A stretch of DNA of 64,000 nucleotides from Clostridium folliculivorans (GTDB lineage Bacteria > Bacillota > Clostridia > Clostridiales > Clostridiaceae): contig NZ_BQXY01000001.1 in assembly GCF_024341905.1 (NCBI RefSeq), positions 1,335,013-1,399,012 on the forward strand. Direction: 5' to 3'. Within the stretch, counting starts at the first letter, position 1; every line of letters starts with the position of its first letter. The translations under genes and the position numbers were made by a program. Of the stretch, positions 7,888 to 17,074 are shown in pieces. Under the pieces are notes generated by a model that did no database searches, was not told where the DNA came from, and saw nothing but the letters and a program-made list of their open reading frames with translations.

Positions 7888-9048
7888 ATGAATATATTCT
7901 ATATAGCCTTAAATACTATTAAACGAAATTTAAGGGACAAGAAAGCCTTACTTAGTTCTATTTTGATGCCTATTCTTATGATTATAATACTTGGAACTGC
8001 TCTCAATAGTCGTTTTCAGAGTACAGAGTTAGATAAGCTTGATATATGTTATCTTAATCTTGATAGTGGCACTTTAGGAAAAGAGTTTGAAAGATTTCTT
8101 GAAGATGATGAGATTAAGGAAATACTTAATGTTAAAGTGGTAACTTCAATAAAAGAAGGAGAAAAATTAGTTAATGACAAAAAAGCAGTTTCTCTCTTAC
8201 TTGTACCACAGGATTATTCGGAAAAACTAGAAGCTGGAAAAGAATCTGCTATTAAAATTTACAATACAAAATATGCTGATTTTAAAAATACAATTGTTGA
8301 AAATATAGTAGATGCCTATAATTCTGCTGGAAATACAATCATGGCAATAGCTAAACTTAATTCAAGTAACAGCCTTAATTATATCAGGTACAAGGCAGTG
8401 GATGAAAATATACTTTCTACTGAAGGAAATTCTCCAAGAGGCATAGATTATTACGCAGTAGCCATGCTTGTTTTAGCAATAATGAGTTCTGCAGGCTTTG
8501 CTGGTGATGTGATTTCAGAGGATTATTTTTATGATGTGTCGGTGAGAATCAAGTCAACTCCTATAAAGTCTTATGAAAGGCTTTTAGGAAAGATCATAGG
8601 CTGTGTGTTTGATATATTTATCAAGGCAGTAATTATCATAGTCTTCAGTAAACTTGTTTATAAAGTAAACTGGGGAAACAACTTTGGAATGATAGCAATT
8701 ATTGTAATAAGTGCTGCAGTGTTTTCTACTGTATTTGGGATGTTTGTTGCAATGGTTGTGGGTAATGGAAACAAAGCCTCTGGGATATTAAATATCTTAA
8801 ATAATGTTTTTACTTTTGGTGCAGGTGGATATGCGGTACTTTTGACTAGAGAGTTAGGTGAATCTGTGATGATGCATCTTTCACCAAACTTTTATCCTCA
8901 AGCAGCTTTATTCAACGTAATATATTCAAATAACTACAGTGTAAATATTCATTTCTTTAGCACTTTTGGATATATTTCAATGCTTTGGGCCGCTGCAGTA
9001 CTGTTATTTATAGGTTTTATAACAGTTGAAAGGAGGAGAGTAAGATGA
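7888..9048 (+). CDS. ABC-2 type permease, first of pair (LnrM-like)
   Basis: 386 residues. One transmembrane helix near residues 20-40 is followed by a large extracytoplasmic domain (about 45-180). A C-terminal block of five to six helices follows, beginning at YYAVAMLVLAIMSSAG. This is the ABC2_membrane_3 (NatB-like) layout. GGAGGG precedes the ATG, nine bases after the ATPase stop. Its last bases overlap the next gene by four (ATGA), indicating translational coupling. Partner of the ATPase at 6946 and the permease at 9045. Confidence 0.9.
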   Translation: MNIFYIALNTIKRNLRDKKALLSSILMPILMIIILGTALNSRFQSTELDKLDICYLNLDSGTLGKEFERFLEDDEIKEILNVKVVTSIKEGEKLVNDKKAVSLLLVPQDYSEKLEAGKESAIKIYNTKYADFKNTIVENIVDAYNSAGNTIMAIAKLNSSNSLNYIRYKAVDENILSTEGNSPRGIDYYAVAMLVLAIMSSAGFAGDVISEDYFYDVSVRIKSTPIKSYERLLGKIIGCVFDIFIKAVIIIVFSKLVYKVNWGNNFGMIAIIVISAAVFSTVFGMFVAMVVGNGNKASGILNILNNVFTFGAGGYAVLLTRELGESVMMHLSPNFYPQAALFNVIYSNNYSVNIHFFSTFGYISMLWAAAVLLFIGFITVERRRVR

Positions 9049-10154
9049 CAATCTTCATTACAAATTTAAAAAGGATATTTAAGAGAAGATTAAATAGAGT
9101 GATAATATTTGGTGCACCAATAGTTTTTGTAATTATTGCTTTTTATTTAGGTACTAATGGAATCAGTGTAAATGTAGGAATTGTAGATAAGGAAAATACA
9201 GAGTTTACTCAGAGTTTTATAAAAGGACTTCAGGGAAAAAGTGATGTAGAGATTATGAATGAAGATATTATGAAAACATCTATTATGAATAAATCTCTAG
9301 CCTATGGAATTGTGATAGATAAAGGTTTTACGGAAGATATGTTAAACGGTAAGGATGTGAAGCTTAAAACCTACAGAGCTGACGAGGTAAATATAGCTTC
9401 TTCCGTTAAATTATATATAGAAGATTATATTAGTGCAGCCAAGAATATTTCTAATAATACAAAAGGAAATAAAGAACTATTTTACTCTTCAATGAAGGAT
9501 TATGAGAAAGGTAAGTTTAATACTGAGAAGATTATTATTGGAGATAATGGTGGAGATGGTCAAAAAGAAAAGATTGCTTTAGGACTATTAGGTTATACTA
9601 TGCTTTTACTTGCAACCTTCTCAACTAATCTTATTCTTGAAGACAAGAAAAATAATACCTATATCCGAATGTTTGCTTCGCCTATGAAAAATCTAAGCTA
9701 TATGCTGCAAAATATTTTAAGCTTTTTATTTGTATTACTTGTACAAATAAGTGTGACTTTTCAGTTCATGACAAGGGTATATAAGGTTCAGCTTGGAGCA
9801 TCTGAAATAAATATGTATCTTATTTTTGCACTTTATGCTGCTACCTGCGTTGCATTGTCCCTTGCAATAGGAAGTGTTTCAAGAAATGTTAAACAAGCTG
9901 CAACTTTAGGAATGGTTGCTACAACTCTAATAGGTATGCTTGGTGGTCTTTTCTGGCCAAAGGAATACATGCCTGATGTGCTCCTTACAATAGGTAAGTT
10001 TACACCAGCATATTGGCTTACAGATGGTATAGATAAACTACTTACTTCTTCCTCAATAACATCTGTAGCTATGGAATTTGGAGTGCTTTTATTATTCACA
10101 ATAGTATTTTTCATGATTTCTTCATGGGGAAAGGTATACTCGGAAAATGTTTAA
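9045..10154 (+). CDS. ABC-2 type permease, second of pair (LnrN-like)
   Basis: 369 residues with the same topology as its neighbour: an N-terminal helix at about 18-37, an extracytoplasmic domain, then five to six C-terminal helices starting near GLLGYTMLLLATFSTN. The start ATG overlaps the preceding stop by four bases. The two permeases probably form a heterodimer in the exporter. A hairpin with a T-run follows the stop. Confidence 0.9.
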   Translation: MTIFITNLKRIFKRRLNRVIIFGAPIVFVIIAFYLGTNGISVNVGIVDKENTEFTQSFIKGLQGKSDVEIMNEDIMKTSIMNKSLAYGIVIDKGFTEDMLNGKDVKLKTYRADEVNIASSVKLYIEDYISAAKNISNNTKGNKELFYSSMKDYEKGKFNTEKIIIGDNGGDGQKEKIALGLLGYTMLLLATFSTNLILEDKKNNTYIRMFASPMKNLSYMLQNILSFLFVLLVQISVTFQFMTRVYKVQLGASEINMYLIFALYAATCVALSLAIGSVSRNVKQAATLGMVATTLIGMLGGLFWPKEYMPDVLLTIGKFTPAYWLTDGIDKLLTSSSITSVAMEFGVLLLFTIVFFMISSWGKVYSENV

Positions 10155-10170
10155 TGAAAATTTTTTCCAG

Positions 10171-10206
10171 AACCTGTATAATATGATTATGCAGGTTGTT
10201 TTTTGT
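10171..10206 (+). terminator. Terminator after the ABC exporter genes
   Basis: AACCTG, then ATAAT/ATTAT, then CAGGTT forms a stem of about 11 bp with one mismatch, followed by GTTTTTTGTTTTT. It separates the transporter genes from the two-component genes, so the latter probably have their own promoter or depend on read-through. Confidence 0.8.
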
Positions 10207-10310
10207 TTTTATAAAGACGACTTAACTTTGGAAGATTCGGCAATATAAATTTTATTTGTAAATTATAAGTTTGTACAATTAAAAAATGAGCTTATAAAAA
10301 GGTGAGGAAT

Positions 10311-11411
10311 ATGGAGTACTTAATTAGAATATTAATTTTTGCAGCAGTAATAGGTAAGTTTATAATTCAAGGAAATGCATCGGCACTTGAGGTTTCACTG
10401 CTTCTTTCAATAGCTGCTGTTAATATATTTAAGCATAAATACAAGGTAACTTGGCAGATTCTAATAATAGAAGCCATAGTAATAACCTTTGGCTGTTCCT
10501 ACAGTTCTAATTTTACTTTTCTATATGCCCTCATTGCATATGATGCAGGAAGTAAAGACTTTAGGTACCTTGCTTTGCCTATAGCATTGCTCGCTATTTA
10601 TTTTTCAGGACTTAATAATAGTATTGAAGTTTTAGTTCTGATTTTTATGGCTTTCATAATTGGAAATCTCACTTTAAAGTTTAGTAATAATATAAGTTCT
10701 TTTAAAGAAACTTATGATAATGAAAGAAGATATAGGTATGAGCTTGAAGCTGCAAAGCAGAAACTTTTAAACTCAGCTAAAGAGGCTGCTTATATCGCAG
10801 AAATTAGAGAGAGAAATAGAATTGCAAGAGAGATTCATGACACCGTGGGACACAGCCTTGCAGGTATTTTACTTCAGCTTCAAGTAGTACAAAAACTTAA
10901 GAATAGGGATGAGGAAAAGTCCGATAGGCTTCTTGAGGACTCAATTGTAAGGTTGTCTGATTCCTTAGAGGTTATGAGAAATACAGTTCATAACATTAGG
11001 CCAAGCAATCCACTGGGACTGGAGTATATAGAAAGCATTATTAATAATTTTAATTACTGTACAGTGAACTTTAAGCCCTCAGGAGATTTTAAAAGTCTTC
11101 CGGCAAATGTTCTTGAAACTATAAGTTCAGATGTTAAGGAAGCACTAACAAATGCTTATAAGTATTCTAAGGCAACCTCAATAGATATTAAAATAGATGT
11201 TATGGATAAGTCAGTAAGAGTATATATAAAAGATAATGGAGAAGGGTGTGCAAGCCTTAAAGAGGGATTTGGTCTAATGGGCATAAGAGAAAGGATCAAA
11301 AATCTTGGAGGAACTGTATCCTTCAGCGGGGAAAATGGTTTTATAATACTTTATGTAATTCCACTTGAAAAAGATAAGGGGGAAGAATTGAATGAAGGTA
11401 ATAATAGTTGA
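10311..11411 (+). CDS. Sensor histidine kinase, NarL/LiaS-type (HisKA_3)
   Basis: 366 residues from the ATG at 10311, which has AAGGTGAGG just upstream; a GTG three codons earlier overlaps that site. The N-terminal third holds five to six short hydrophobic segments with little extracytoplasmic sequence, as in intramembrane-sensing kinases. A linker follows, then the phospho-acceptor motif REIHDTVGH, the N-box EALTNAYKYSKA and the G-box DNGEG...GFGLMGIRER. It phosphorylates the regulator overlapping its 3' end by 20 bases and likely senses membrane perturbation for the upstream exporter. Confidence 0.92.
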   Translation: MEYLIRILIFAAVIGKFIIQGNASALEVSLLLSIAAVNIFKHKYKVTWQILIIEAIVITFGCSYSSNFTFLYALIAYDAGSKDFRYLALPIALLAIYFSGLNNSIEVLVLIFMAFIIGNLTLKFSNNISSFKETYDNERRYRYELEAAKQKLLNSAKEAAYIAEIRERNRIAREIHDTVGHSLAGILLQLQVVQKLKNRDEEKSDRLLEDSIVRLSDSLEVMRNTVHNIRPSNPLGLEYIESIINNFNYCTVNFKPSGDFKSLPANVLETISSDVKEALTNAYKYSKATSIDIKIDVMDKSVRVYIKDNGEGCASLKEGFGLMGIRERIKNLGGTVSFSGENGFIILYVIPLEKDKGEELNEGNNS

Positions 11412-12015
11412 TGATGACGGCTTAATTAGAGACAGCTTAAAGCTGATTATAGATCTTGAAACAGACATGGAGGTAGTAGGTACAGCAAAAAATGGTATGG
11501 AAGCTTTTGAACTTTGTAAGGCTGAGCAGCCAGATATCGTACTTATGGACATACGTATGCCTGTAATGGATGGAGTCCTTGGCACTAAACTTATAAAAGA
11601 GAGCTTTCAAGCTATAAAAGTAGTAATGCTGACTACCTTTAAAGATGATGAATATATAAGAGAGGCAATACTTAATGGAGCAGAAGGATACATTCTAAAA
11701 AATCAATCTTCAGATAGCATTATTGATAGCCTTAGAACCGTATTTAAAGGAAATGCAGTGTTCGAAAAAGATATAATCAACTCAATCACAGGCATGCTAA
11801 AAGAAGAAAAGAAAAATAAACCTTCAAGCTTTGGTCTGTCTGAAAGAGAGTTTGAGACCTTAGCTTTAATTGCTGAAGGCATGTCAAATAAAGAGATAGC
11901 AGAAAAACTTTTCTTAGGCGAGGGAACAGTGAGAAACTATATAACAAATATTTTAGAAAAACTAAGTCTTAGAGATAGGACTCAATTGGCTATATTTTAT
12001 TTGAAGAATTTTTAG
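11392..12015 (+). CDS. NarL/LuxR-family response regulator
   Basis: 207 residues. The receiver domain has DDD at 7-9, phospho-acceptor Asp53 in MDIRMP, the TT switch residues in VVMLTTF and the conserved Lys in YILKN. The C-terminal LuxR-type helix-turn-helix runs from LSEREFETLALIAEGMSNKEIA to the end. Its start lies inside the kinase gene (20 bp overlap), with GGGGGAAG as ribosome binding site. It probably activates the LnrLMN-like exporter at 6946-10154. Confidence 0.95.
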   Translation: MKVIIVDDDGLIRDSLKLIIDLETDMEVVGTAKNGMEAFELCKAEQPDIVLMDIRMPVMDGVLGTKLIKESFQAIKVVMLTTFKDDEYIREAILNGAEGYILKNQSSDSIIDSLRTVFKGNAVFEKDIINSITGMLKEEKKNKPSSFGLSEREFETLALIAEGMSNKEIAEKLFLGEGTVRNYITNILEKLSLRDRTQLAIFYLKNF

Positions 12016-12089
12016 GAGAAATGAGATCTATTTAAAGACAGGTTTGGAAGTGACATATATATAAAAGATAATTATGAGGGGGAAAGGGA

Positions 12090-12854
12090 ATGGAAAAGAG
12101 AATTGCAATTGTTACTGGAGCTAGTGGTGGTATAGGAAAAGAATTTACTAAGCTACTAATTCAAGAAGAAGTAGACGAAGTCTGGGCTATAGCTCGAAAT
12201 CAAGAAAAGCTTGCAGCTTTAAAAGGTGAATTAGGAGATAAAGTAATTACTATCTCAAAGGATTTATCTAAAACAGAAGAGTTGATTTCCATAGGTAAAA
12301 TGTTAGAAGAACAAAAACCAGTCATAGCATTTTTAATCAATAATGCTGGAATTGCGAAAATGGGAACTTATGATGATTTTACCATAAAAGAAATTGAAGA
12401 TACCATTAAAATAAATTGCAGTGCACTTGCCATCCTTTGTAACTTGTGTATCCCATATATGAAAAGGGAAAGCAGAATACTAAATATATCTTCTGCATCA
12501 TCTTTTCAGCCCTTACCATATCTAAATTTATATGCTTCAACTAAAGTATTTGAAAAAGCTTATTCTAGAGCATTGAATATAGAATTGAAAAAGAAAGGTA
12601 TTACAGTAACTGCGGTGTGTCCGAGCTGGGTTGATACAGATTTATTAAAGAAAGAAATAAACGGTAAAAAAGTTAAGTTTGATGGTATTGTTTCAGCAGA
12701 AATGGTTGCAATAAAAGCGATGAAAGATGCAAAGAGAGGAAAGGACATTTCAGTTTGTACTTTGTATGTAAAACACCTGCATTTTCTATCTAAAGTACTT
12801 CCTCAAAAGTTGCTTATGGGTATTTGGGTTAAGAGAGTTGATAAGTATATTTAG
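12090..12854 (+). CDS. SDR family oxidoreductase (DltE/YqjQ-like)
   Basis: 254 residues. TGASGGIG is at 9-16, NNAG at 84-87 and catalytic Tyr148-x3-Lys152 in YASTK. The C-terminal half (PSWVDTDLL and a basic, hydrophobic tail) resembles the membrane-peripheral SDRs that act on lipids or ketones, but the substrate cannot be assigned. GGGGGAAAGGG precedes the ATG, 75 bp after the response regulator. No terminator separates them, so it may be co-transcribed with the two-component genes. Confidence 0.88.
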   Translation: MEKRIAIVTGASGGIGKEFTKLLIQEEVDEVWAIARNQEKLAALKGELGDKVITISKDLSKTEELISIGKMLEEQKPVIAFLINNAGIAKMGTYDDFTIKEIEDTIKINCSALAILCNLCIPYMKRESRILNISSASSFQPLPYLNLYASTKVFEKAYSRALNIELKKKGITVTAVCPSWVDTDLLKKEINGKKVKFDGIVSAEMVAIKAMKDAKRGKDISVCTLYVKHLHFLSKVLPQKLLMGIWVKRVDKYI

Positions 12855-12908
12855 GCATAGTGAAAATTAGTTAACTAAATTTAAATTTGAAAGATGAGGA
12901 CTAAATTA

Positions 12909-13313
12909 ATGATTAATTATAAGGAAATAGATTCATCCATGCTTGAATCTATAAAAGATATCTACAAAAAAGAATCTTGGAATGCATATTTGAAAGATGA
13001 TGAAAAACTAATAAGAGCATTTGATAATTCATTATATATCCTTGGGGCCTTTGATGAGCATAAGCTAATTGCCTTTATTAGATGTGTAGGAGATGGAGAG
13101 CATATTTTGGTAGTGCAAGATTTAATTGTTGATCCAGAGTATCAAAAGCAGGGTATTGGGACATACCTATTCAAAACAATAATGGAAAAGTACTCAAAGG
13201 TAAGAATGTTTATGGTTGTAACAGATATAGAAGACATAGTAGATAATAAGTTTTATCAATCATTCAAGCTTAAAAAGTTAGAGGCTATGAACATGGTAGG
13301 ATACATTAGATAA
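12909..13313 (+). CDS. GNAT family N-acetyltransferase
   Basis: 134 residues from the ATG at 12909, with GAGGA eight bases upstream; an ATG five codons earlier has no ribosome binding site. The acetyl-CoA-binding motif A reads VDPEYQKQGIGTYLFKTIM. Short single-domain GNAT; acceptor unknown. It lies 40-55 bp after the SDR in the same direction. Confidence 0.88.
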   Translation: MINYKEIDSSMLESIKDIYKKESWNAYLKDDEKLIRAFDNSLYILGAFDEHKLIAFIRCVGDGEHILVVQDLIVDPEYQKQGIGTYLFKTIMEKYSKVRMFMVVTDIEDIVDNKFYQSFKLKKLEAMNMVGYIR

Positions 13314-13334
13314 TTGATTTAGGAAGGTGTTTAA

Positions 13335-13628
13335 ATGAGAAAAAAAGTGAGCGAGAGTTTTAAAGATAAGTTAAGAAAGCTACATTTGATGTCCATGGCA
13401 TTTGCATTAGTTGCTATCACAGTTGTGTTGTATACTTTTGCTGTTCGCTCGGCTGAGCAATTAAAATATGTTATTGTGTTTTGTATGGTTATAGCAGTAT
13501 TTTTCTTTATATGCGATGTAATATACAACTACGTAATAAAGTTTCTTGAAGAAGGGATTTCTAAGGGATTAATAATTAATATAATAAGAGAGATATTAGT
13601 TTTATTGATTATTATCCATCTTATATAG
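13335..13628 (+). CDS. Small membrane protein, about three helices
   Basis: 97 residues. A basic N-terminus (MRKKVSESFKDKLRK) is followed by hydrophobic segments at about 18-38, 44-64 and 80-97. AGGAAGG precedes the ATG, 21 bp after the GNAT stop. It reads like a DUF-type inner membrane protein common in Clostridium; I cannot name the family. Inside-positive charge suggests a cytoplasmic N-terminus. Confidence 0.75.
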   Translation: MRKKVSESFKDKLRKLHLMSMAFALVAITVVLYTFAVRSAEQLKYVIVFCMVIAVFFFICDVIYNYVIKFLEEGISKGLIINIIREILVLLIIIHLI

Positions 13629-13660
13629 TCGAATTTATGTTTTAGAGAGAAGGGTGAACC

Positions 13661-14128
13661 TTGATAAAGTTAAGAAATACTGCCAAAGCCATAATAGTTG
13701 AAGACAATAAAATATTATTTGTAAAATATCTTTCAAAGAGAACTGGAATTGTATATTATGTTTTGCCTGGAGGGGGACAAGTAGCCGGGGAAACATATGC
13801 AGAGGCACTAAAAAGAGAATGCCTGGAGGAACTTGGAGCTGAAGTAGAAGTAAAGGACGTTGCACTTGTTAGCGAGTATATTGGGAAAAATCATAAATTT
13901 TCTGATTTACATTCTGAAATACATAGAATTGAATGCATGTTCTTTTGTGTATTAAAAACACCACTTGATTTATCAAAAGCTACTAATATTGACCCTGACC
14001 AAATAGGATTTCAGTGGTTAAAGTTCCAAGAGCTTAAGGAGAAGACAGTGTATCCTGAGGCATTAAAAAGAGTTTTTGATGAACATGGCAATGTTATATC
14101 TCCGTTATATTTAGGGGATGTGTTTTAA
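13661..14128 (+). CDS. NUDIX hydrolase
   Basis: 155 residues from a TTG start with AAGGGTG five bases upstream. The NUDIX box runs from residue 38: GGQVAGE, then RECLEELGAEV (G-x5-E-x7-RE-x2-EE-x-G), the Mg2+ and diphosphate site. It hydrolyses a nucleoside-diphosphate-linked substrate that cannot be specified. Part of a short same-strand run from 12.9 to 15.0 kb. Confidence 0.9.
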   Translation: MIKLRNTAKAIIVEDNKILFVKYLSKRTGIVYYVLPGGGQVAGETYAEALKRECLEELGAEVEVKDVALVSEYIGKNHKFSDLHSEIHRIECMFFCVLKTPLDLSKATNIDPDQIGFQWLKFQELKEKTVYPEALKRVFDEHGNVISPLYLGDVF

Positions 14129-14165
14129 GATGCAGAAACTAAACTAGTTTTTTGGGGGAGGGAAA

Positions 14166-15023
14166 ATGGACATAGCAGTTTTATCTGATATTCATGGCAA
14201 TTACATAGCATTGGAGCGCTGCCTTGAATATGCATTTTCAAGAAATATTGATACGTTTATATTTCTGGGTGATTATATTGGAGAATTAGCTTACCCAGAA
14301 AGGACAATGAAGATAATATATGAGATTAATGAACGGTATAAATGTTATTTTATAAAGGGAAACAAGGAAGATTATTGGCTTAAATATCATGCTAATGGTG
14401 AAAAAGGCTGGAATGATAAAAATTCTGCCAGCGGTTCATTACTGTATGCATACAAATCTCTTATAGCCAGAGACTTGGAGTTTTTTGCTAAACTAAGGCC
14501 AGTAGGGGAAATAAAGTTTGGTGAGATGCCAGAAATCACTATTTGCCATGGCTCTCCTGAAAAGATAAATGAGAAAATGTTACCGGATGATCATAGAACT
14601 TTGGAAGTGATTAATAGTGTGAATACATCAATCATTTTATGTGGACATACCCATGTACAAAGGAAGATAGTGCATAATGATAAATGTGTCCTAAATCCTG
14701 GGGCTGTAGGGGTACCTCTTTATTGTGAAGGAAAGACACAGTTCTTGATATTGCATGGAAATGATGAAATGTGGTCAGAGGAATTTATAAGTCTAGAGTA
14801 TGACACTTCGAAAGTAATCAAAGAAATGCAGGAAGCTAAGCTTTACGAATATGCGCCTTTCTGGAGTAGGGTAACTGAAGATATACTTCAAGGAGGAAAT
14901 ATATCTCATAGTAGAGTTTTATCAAGAGCAATGGAGATATGCAGAGAAGAAACTGGTAAATGTGTTTGGCCTGATATACCTGAAAAGTGCTGGGAGAAGG
15001 CCGTAAGGGAATTAATACTATGA
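14166..15023 (+). CDS. Calcineurin-like metallophosphoesterase
   Basis: 285 residues. Dimetal motifs in order: SDIHGN (Asp8, His10), LGDYIGE (Asp36), KGNKED (Asn66), CHGSP, CGHTHVQ and LNPGAVGVP. This is the YfcE/MPP-type phosphodiesterase core with an extra C-terminal helical region of about 90 residues. GGGGGAGGG precedes the ATG. Substrate unknown. Last gene before a terminator. Confidence 0.92.
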   Translation: MDIAVLSDIHGNYIALERCLEYAFSRNIDTFIFLGDYIGELAYPERTMKIIYEINERYKCYFIKGNKEDYWLKYHANGEKGWNDKNSASGSLLYAYKSLIARDLEFFAKLRPVGEIKFGEMPEITICHGSPEKINEKMLPDDHRTLEVINSVNTSIILCGHTHVQRKIVHNDKCVLNPGAVGVPLYCEGKTQFLILHGNDEMWSEEFISLEYDTSKVIKEMQEAKLYEYAPFWSRVTEDILQGGNISHSRVLSRAMEICREETGKCVWPDIPEKCWEKAVRELIL

Positions 15024-15114
15024 GTGCTGATAGTGATTATAAAAATAATCAACCATTAAATAATTGGGTTATTACATAAATATGTATAGTATAACACCAG
15101 AATAAAACATGAAA

Positions 15115-15151
15115 AGTTCTTACCTTAACTTTAAGGGTAAGGGCTTTTTTA
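15115..15151 (+). terminator. Terminator after the metallophosphoesterase
   Basis: CTTACC-TTA, ACT, TAA-GGGTAAG hairpin followed by GGCTTTTTT. Confidence 0.8.
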
Positions 15152-15200
15152 CTTTATATGTTACAAAATACAATTGACAAATATATTTAAAGGTGTTATT

Positions 15201-16202
15201 GTGTCTATGAAATTAATAGACAGGAGAAAAGAAATGCTGGAGCTTATTCGAAATGCAACTATAGAAGACTATAAAAGAGGCTATCTGTGGGACGGTAAAA
15301 AAGCGGAATTCTTTTGCTTGATATGTGAAAAGTACATCAATCAAGAGGATGATAATATAAATGTTCATATTGACAGCCATGGATCACCTATAGAAAGGCT
15401 TTTGATGTTGGATAAAAAGTATACTGGGCTTACAGAAATTCAAAAAGAGTTTTTAGATATGGTATCAAATAAATATACTGATAAGGAAATAGCAATGAAG
15501 CTTGCTTGTGCCGAATCAACAGTAAGAAATATGAGATTTGCCTTAAGAGAAAGAGCAAGGCAAGCAAGAGCCTTTTTGGCAGTTATGGAATTAGCTGAAG
15601 AGGATATGCCTAAAATAGCTCTTCCAAGACTGCGAGTTTTTCCAGTTAGAGAAGAGAAGAGGAAGGCATTACTGCCAAGATTTGCAGATTTGTTTGAGCC
15701 AGATAAAAATTATACAGAAGCTGAAGTTAAAAAAATCATTCAAGCTATCTATGAAGATGATGCAACAATACGCAGATACCTAGTAGACTATGGATACCTA
15801 ACTAGGTCAAATGATGGAAGTAAATATTATAAAAGTAGTAAGGAGAATATTATGAGCGATATAAATAAAAAAGAAGCTAAAGATAATTATAAGCTACAGG
15901 AAGTAGAGATGGGAATAATTCAGATATACAATACAGTTAACGGATATTCATTTGTTGATACATGTACAAATCTCTATAAGCCCTTTGAATCAATAAAGTT
16001 TCAACTAAACTTAGGGAAAACTAAAAGTAAAGAACTAAAAAAGGATTGGAAAGAATACGGAGAAGATGCCTTTGAATTTAAGGTCGTAGAAAAACTTAAA
16101 CCAAAGGAAGGTTCTTCAGAAAAAGAGAAGATTGAGGAACTAAAAGAACTTTTAAAGATGTGGATTGAAAGTGAAGGAGAGAATTTAAAGTTATATAAAT
16201 AA
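15201..16202 (+). CDS. LuxR-type HTH + DUF2087 regulator with C-terminal GIY-YIG-like domain
   Basis: 333 residues from the GTG at 15201, with AAAGGTG five bases upstream; an ATG two codons on is the alternative. Three parts can be seen. A LuxR-like helix-turn-helix (LTEIQKEFLDMVSNKYTDKE...STVRNMRF) lies near residues 73-120. A DUF2087-type domain (PRFADLFEPDKNYTEAEVKKI to DYGYLTRSNDGSKYYK) follows at 160-220. The C-terminal region (GIIQIYNTVNGYSFVDTC...LNLG...LKKDWKEYGEDAFEF) looks like a GIY-YIG domain. In the last part the second catalytic Tyr and the usual Gly-Ser are replaced, so nuclease activity is doubtful. Such fusions are known in Firmicutes; their targets are not clear to me. Confidence 0.8.
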   Translation: MSMKLIDRRKEMLELIRNATIEDYKRGYLWDGKKAEFFCLICEKYINQEDDNINVHIDSHGSPIERLLMLDKKYTGLTEIQKEFLDMVSNKYTDKEIAMKLACAESTVRNMRFALRERARQARAFLAVMELAEEDMPKIALPRLRVFPVREEKRKALLPRFADLFEPDKNYTEAEVKKIIQAIYEDDATIRRYLVDYGYLTRSNDGSKYYKSSKENIMSDINKKEAKDNYKLQEVEMGIIQIYNTVNGYSFVDTCTNLYKPFESIKFQLNLGKTKSKELKKDWKEYGEDAFEFKVVEKLKPKEGSSEKEKIEELKELLKMWIESEGENLKLYK

Positions 16203-16227
16203 ATATAAATATAAATTCAATTATAGA

Positions 16228-16289
16228 GTTGTTCATCTAAAGAGCGTCGGATGATTAACCAATCAATTTCAACACGGTGCTTTAACAAC
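16228..16289. repeat. Short repeat element sharing sequence with the 23.96 kb repeat
   Basis: Bounded by GTTGTT and AACAAC. Its right half (16264-16289), read on the minus strand as GTTGTTAAAGCACCGTGTTG then AAATT, matches 23959-23984 with about two mismatches, in the opposite orientation. It is therefore a dispersed intergenic sequence. The 16203-16597 gap holds this element, a hairpin and otherwise very A+T-rich DNA. Confidence 0.55.
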
Positions 16290-16313
16290 ACTTATATTTT
16301 CTATACAGTAAAA

Positions 16314-16355
16314 AAATAGCCTTAGGTATGGGATATTACTTACCTAAGGCTATTT
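16314..16355. terminator. Perfect 15 bp hairpin, terminator-like
   Basis: Arms AAATAGCCTTAGGTA and TACCTAAGGCTATTT with a 12-nt loop. On the minus strand the stem is followed by a T-run; on the plus strand only by TTT then GCG. It lies 111 bp after the DUF2087 gene. Confidence 0.65.
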
Positions 16356-16597
16356 GCGCACATAGAGATGAATTACTTCAATTCTTAGACTTAAAATAAT
16401 GTTTAGATGAAGTTACGAAGTTTTACTTTCATAGATTTCAAATAGCCATATAGATTTTTAAAGTTCATCTTAAATAGGAGTAGTTGGTTATATACACCAA
16501 ATAAGTTATAATATAGAATTAACAATATATAGGCAAATATAATATATAAAAATAATTTATATATGATTATAAGGCAAATGAGGAGATTAGAATTAAA

Positions 16598-17011
16598 ATG
16601 AATTTTGAAATTACTGATGAAATTAAAGAGCAAGACAAAAAAATTATATTTCAGAGTTTATTGGAATATAATTTAGCGAGAATTGAAGATAAGAATCCAA
16701 AGGATTTAGGAATTTATTTAAATGATGAAGCAGGAAGAAAACTTGCAGGACTAATTGGAGATACACATGGTAATTGGCTGTTTGTGAAATTTTTGTGGGT
16801 AAGCGAAGAACTACGAGGGCAGAAGATTGGTAGCAAAATTTTAAAGCAGGCAGAAAGAACAGCAAAACAAAGAGGCTGTAAGTATGCATTTTTAGATACC
16901 TTCAGTTTTCAAGCACCTTTGTTCTATATTAAACATGGATATAAGGAAGTGTTCACATTAGAACAATATCCTGTAACAGGAAAACGCTATTATTTTACAA
17001 AAACTCTTTAA
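16598..17011 (+). CDS. GNAT family N-acetyltransferase
   Basis: 137 residues. Motif A VSEELRGQKIGSKILKQAE sits at about 68-86, followed by GCKYAFLDTFSFQAPLFYIKHGY, the typical end of the fold. GAGGAG precedes the ATG at some distance (about 11 bases). Acceptor unknown. It is 64 bp before a double-GNAT gene, so the two may form a pair. Confidence 0.9.
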   Translation: MNFEITDEIKEQDKKIIFQSLLEYNLARIEDKNPKDLGIYLNDEAGRKLAGLIGDTHGNWLFVKFLWVSEELRGQKIGSKILKQAERTAKQRGCKYAFLDTFSFQAPLFYIKHGYKEVFTLEQYPVTGKRYYFTKTL

Positions 17012-17074
17012 ATAAACTAAGCACATCTATATCATGCTAAGACAATAATTAATATAAAAAAGAAGGTAAAGTGA

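Noticed and set aside
16403..16633. Minus-strand open frame of 76 codons rich in Ile, Leu, Tyr and Asn
   Set aside because: Pure A+T-rich intergenic translation overlapping the promoter and start of the GNAT at 16598; no ribosome binding site.
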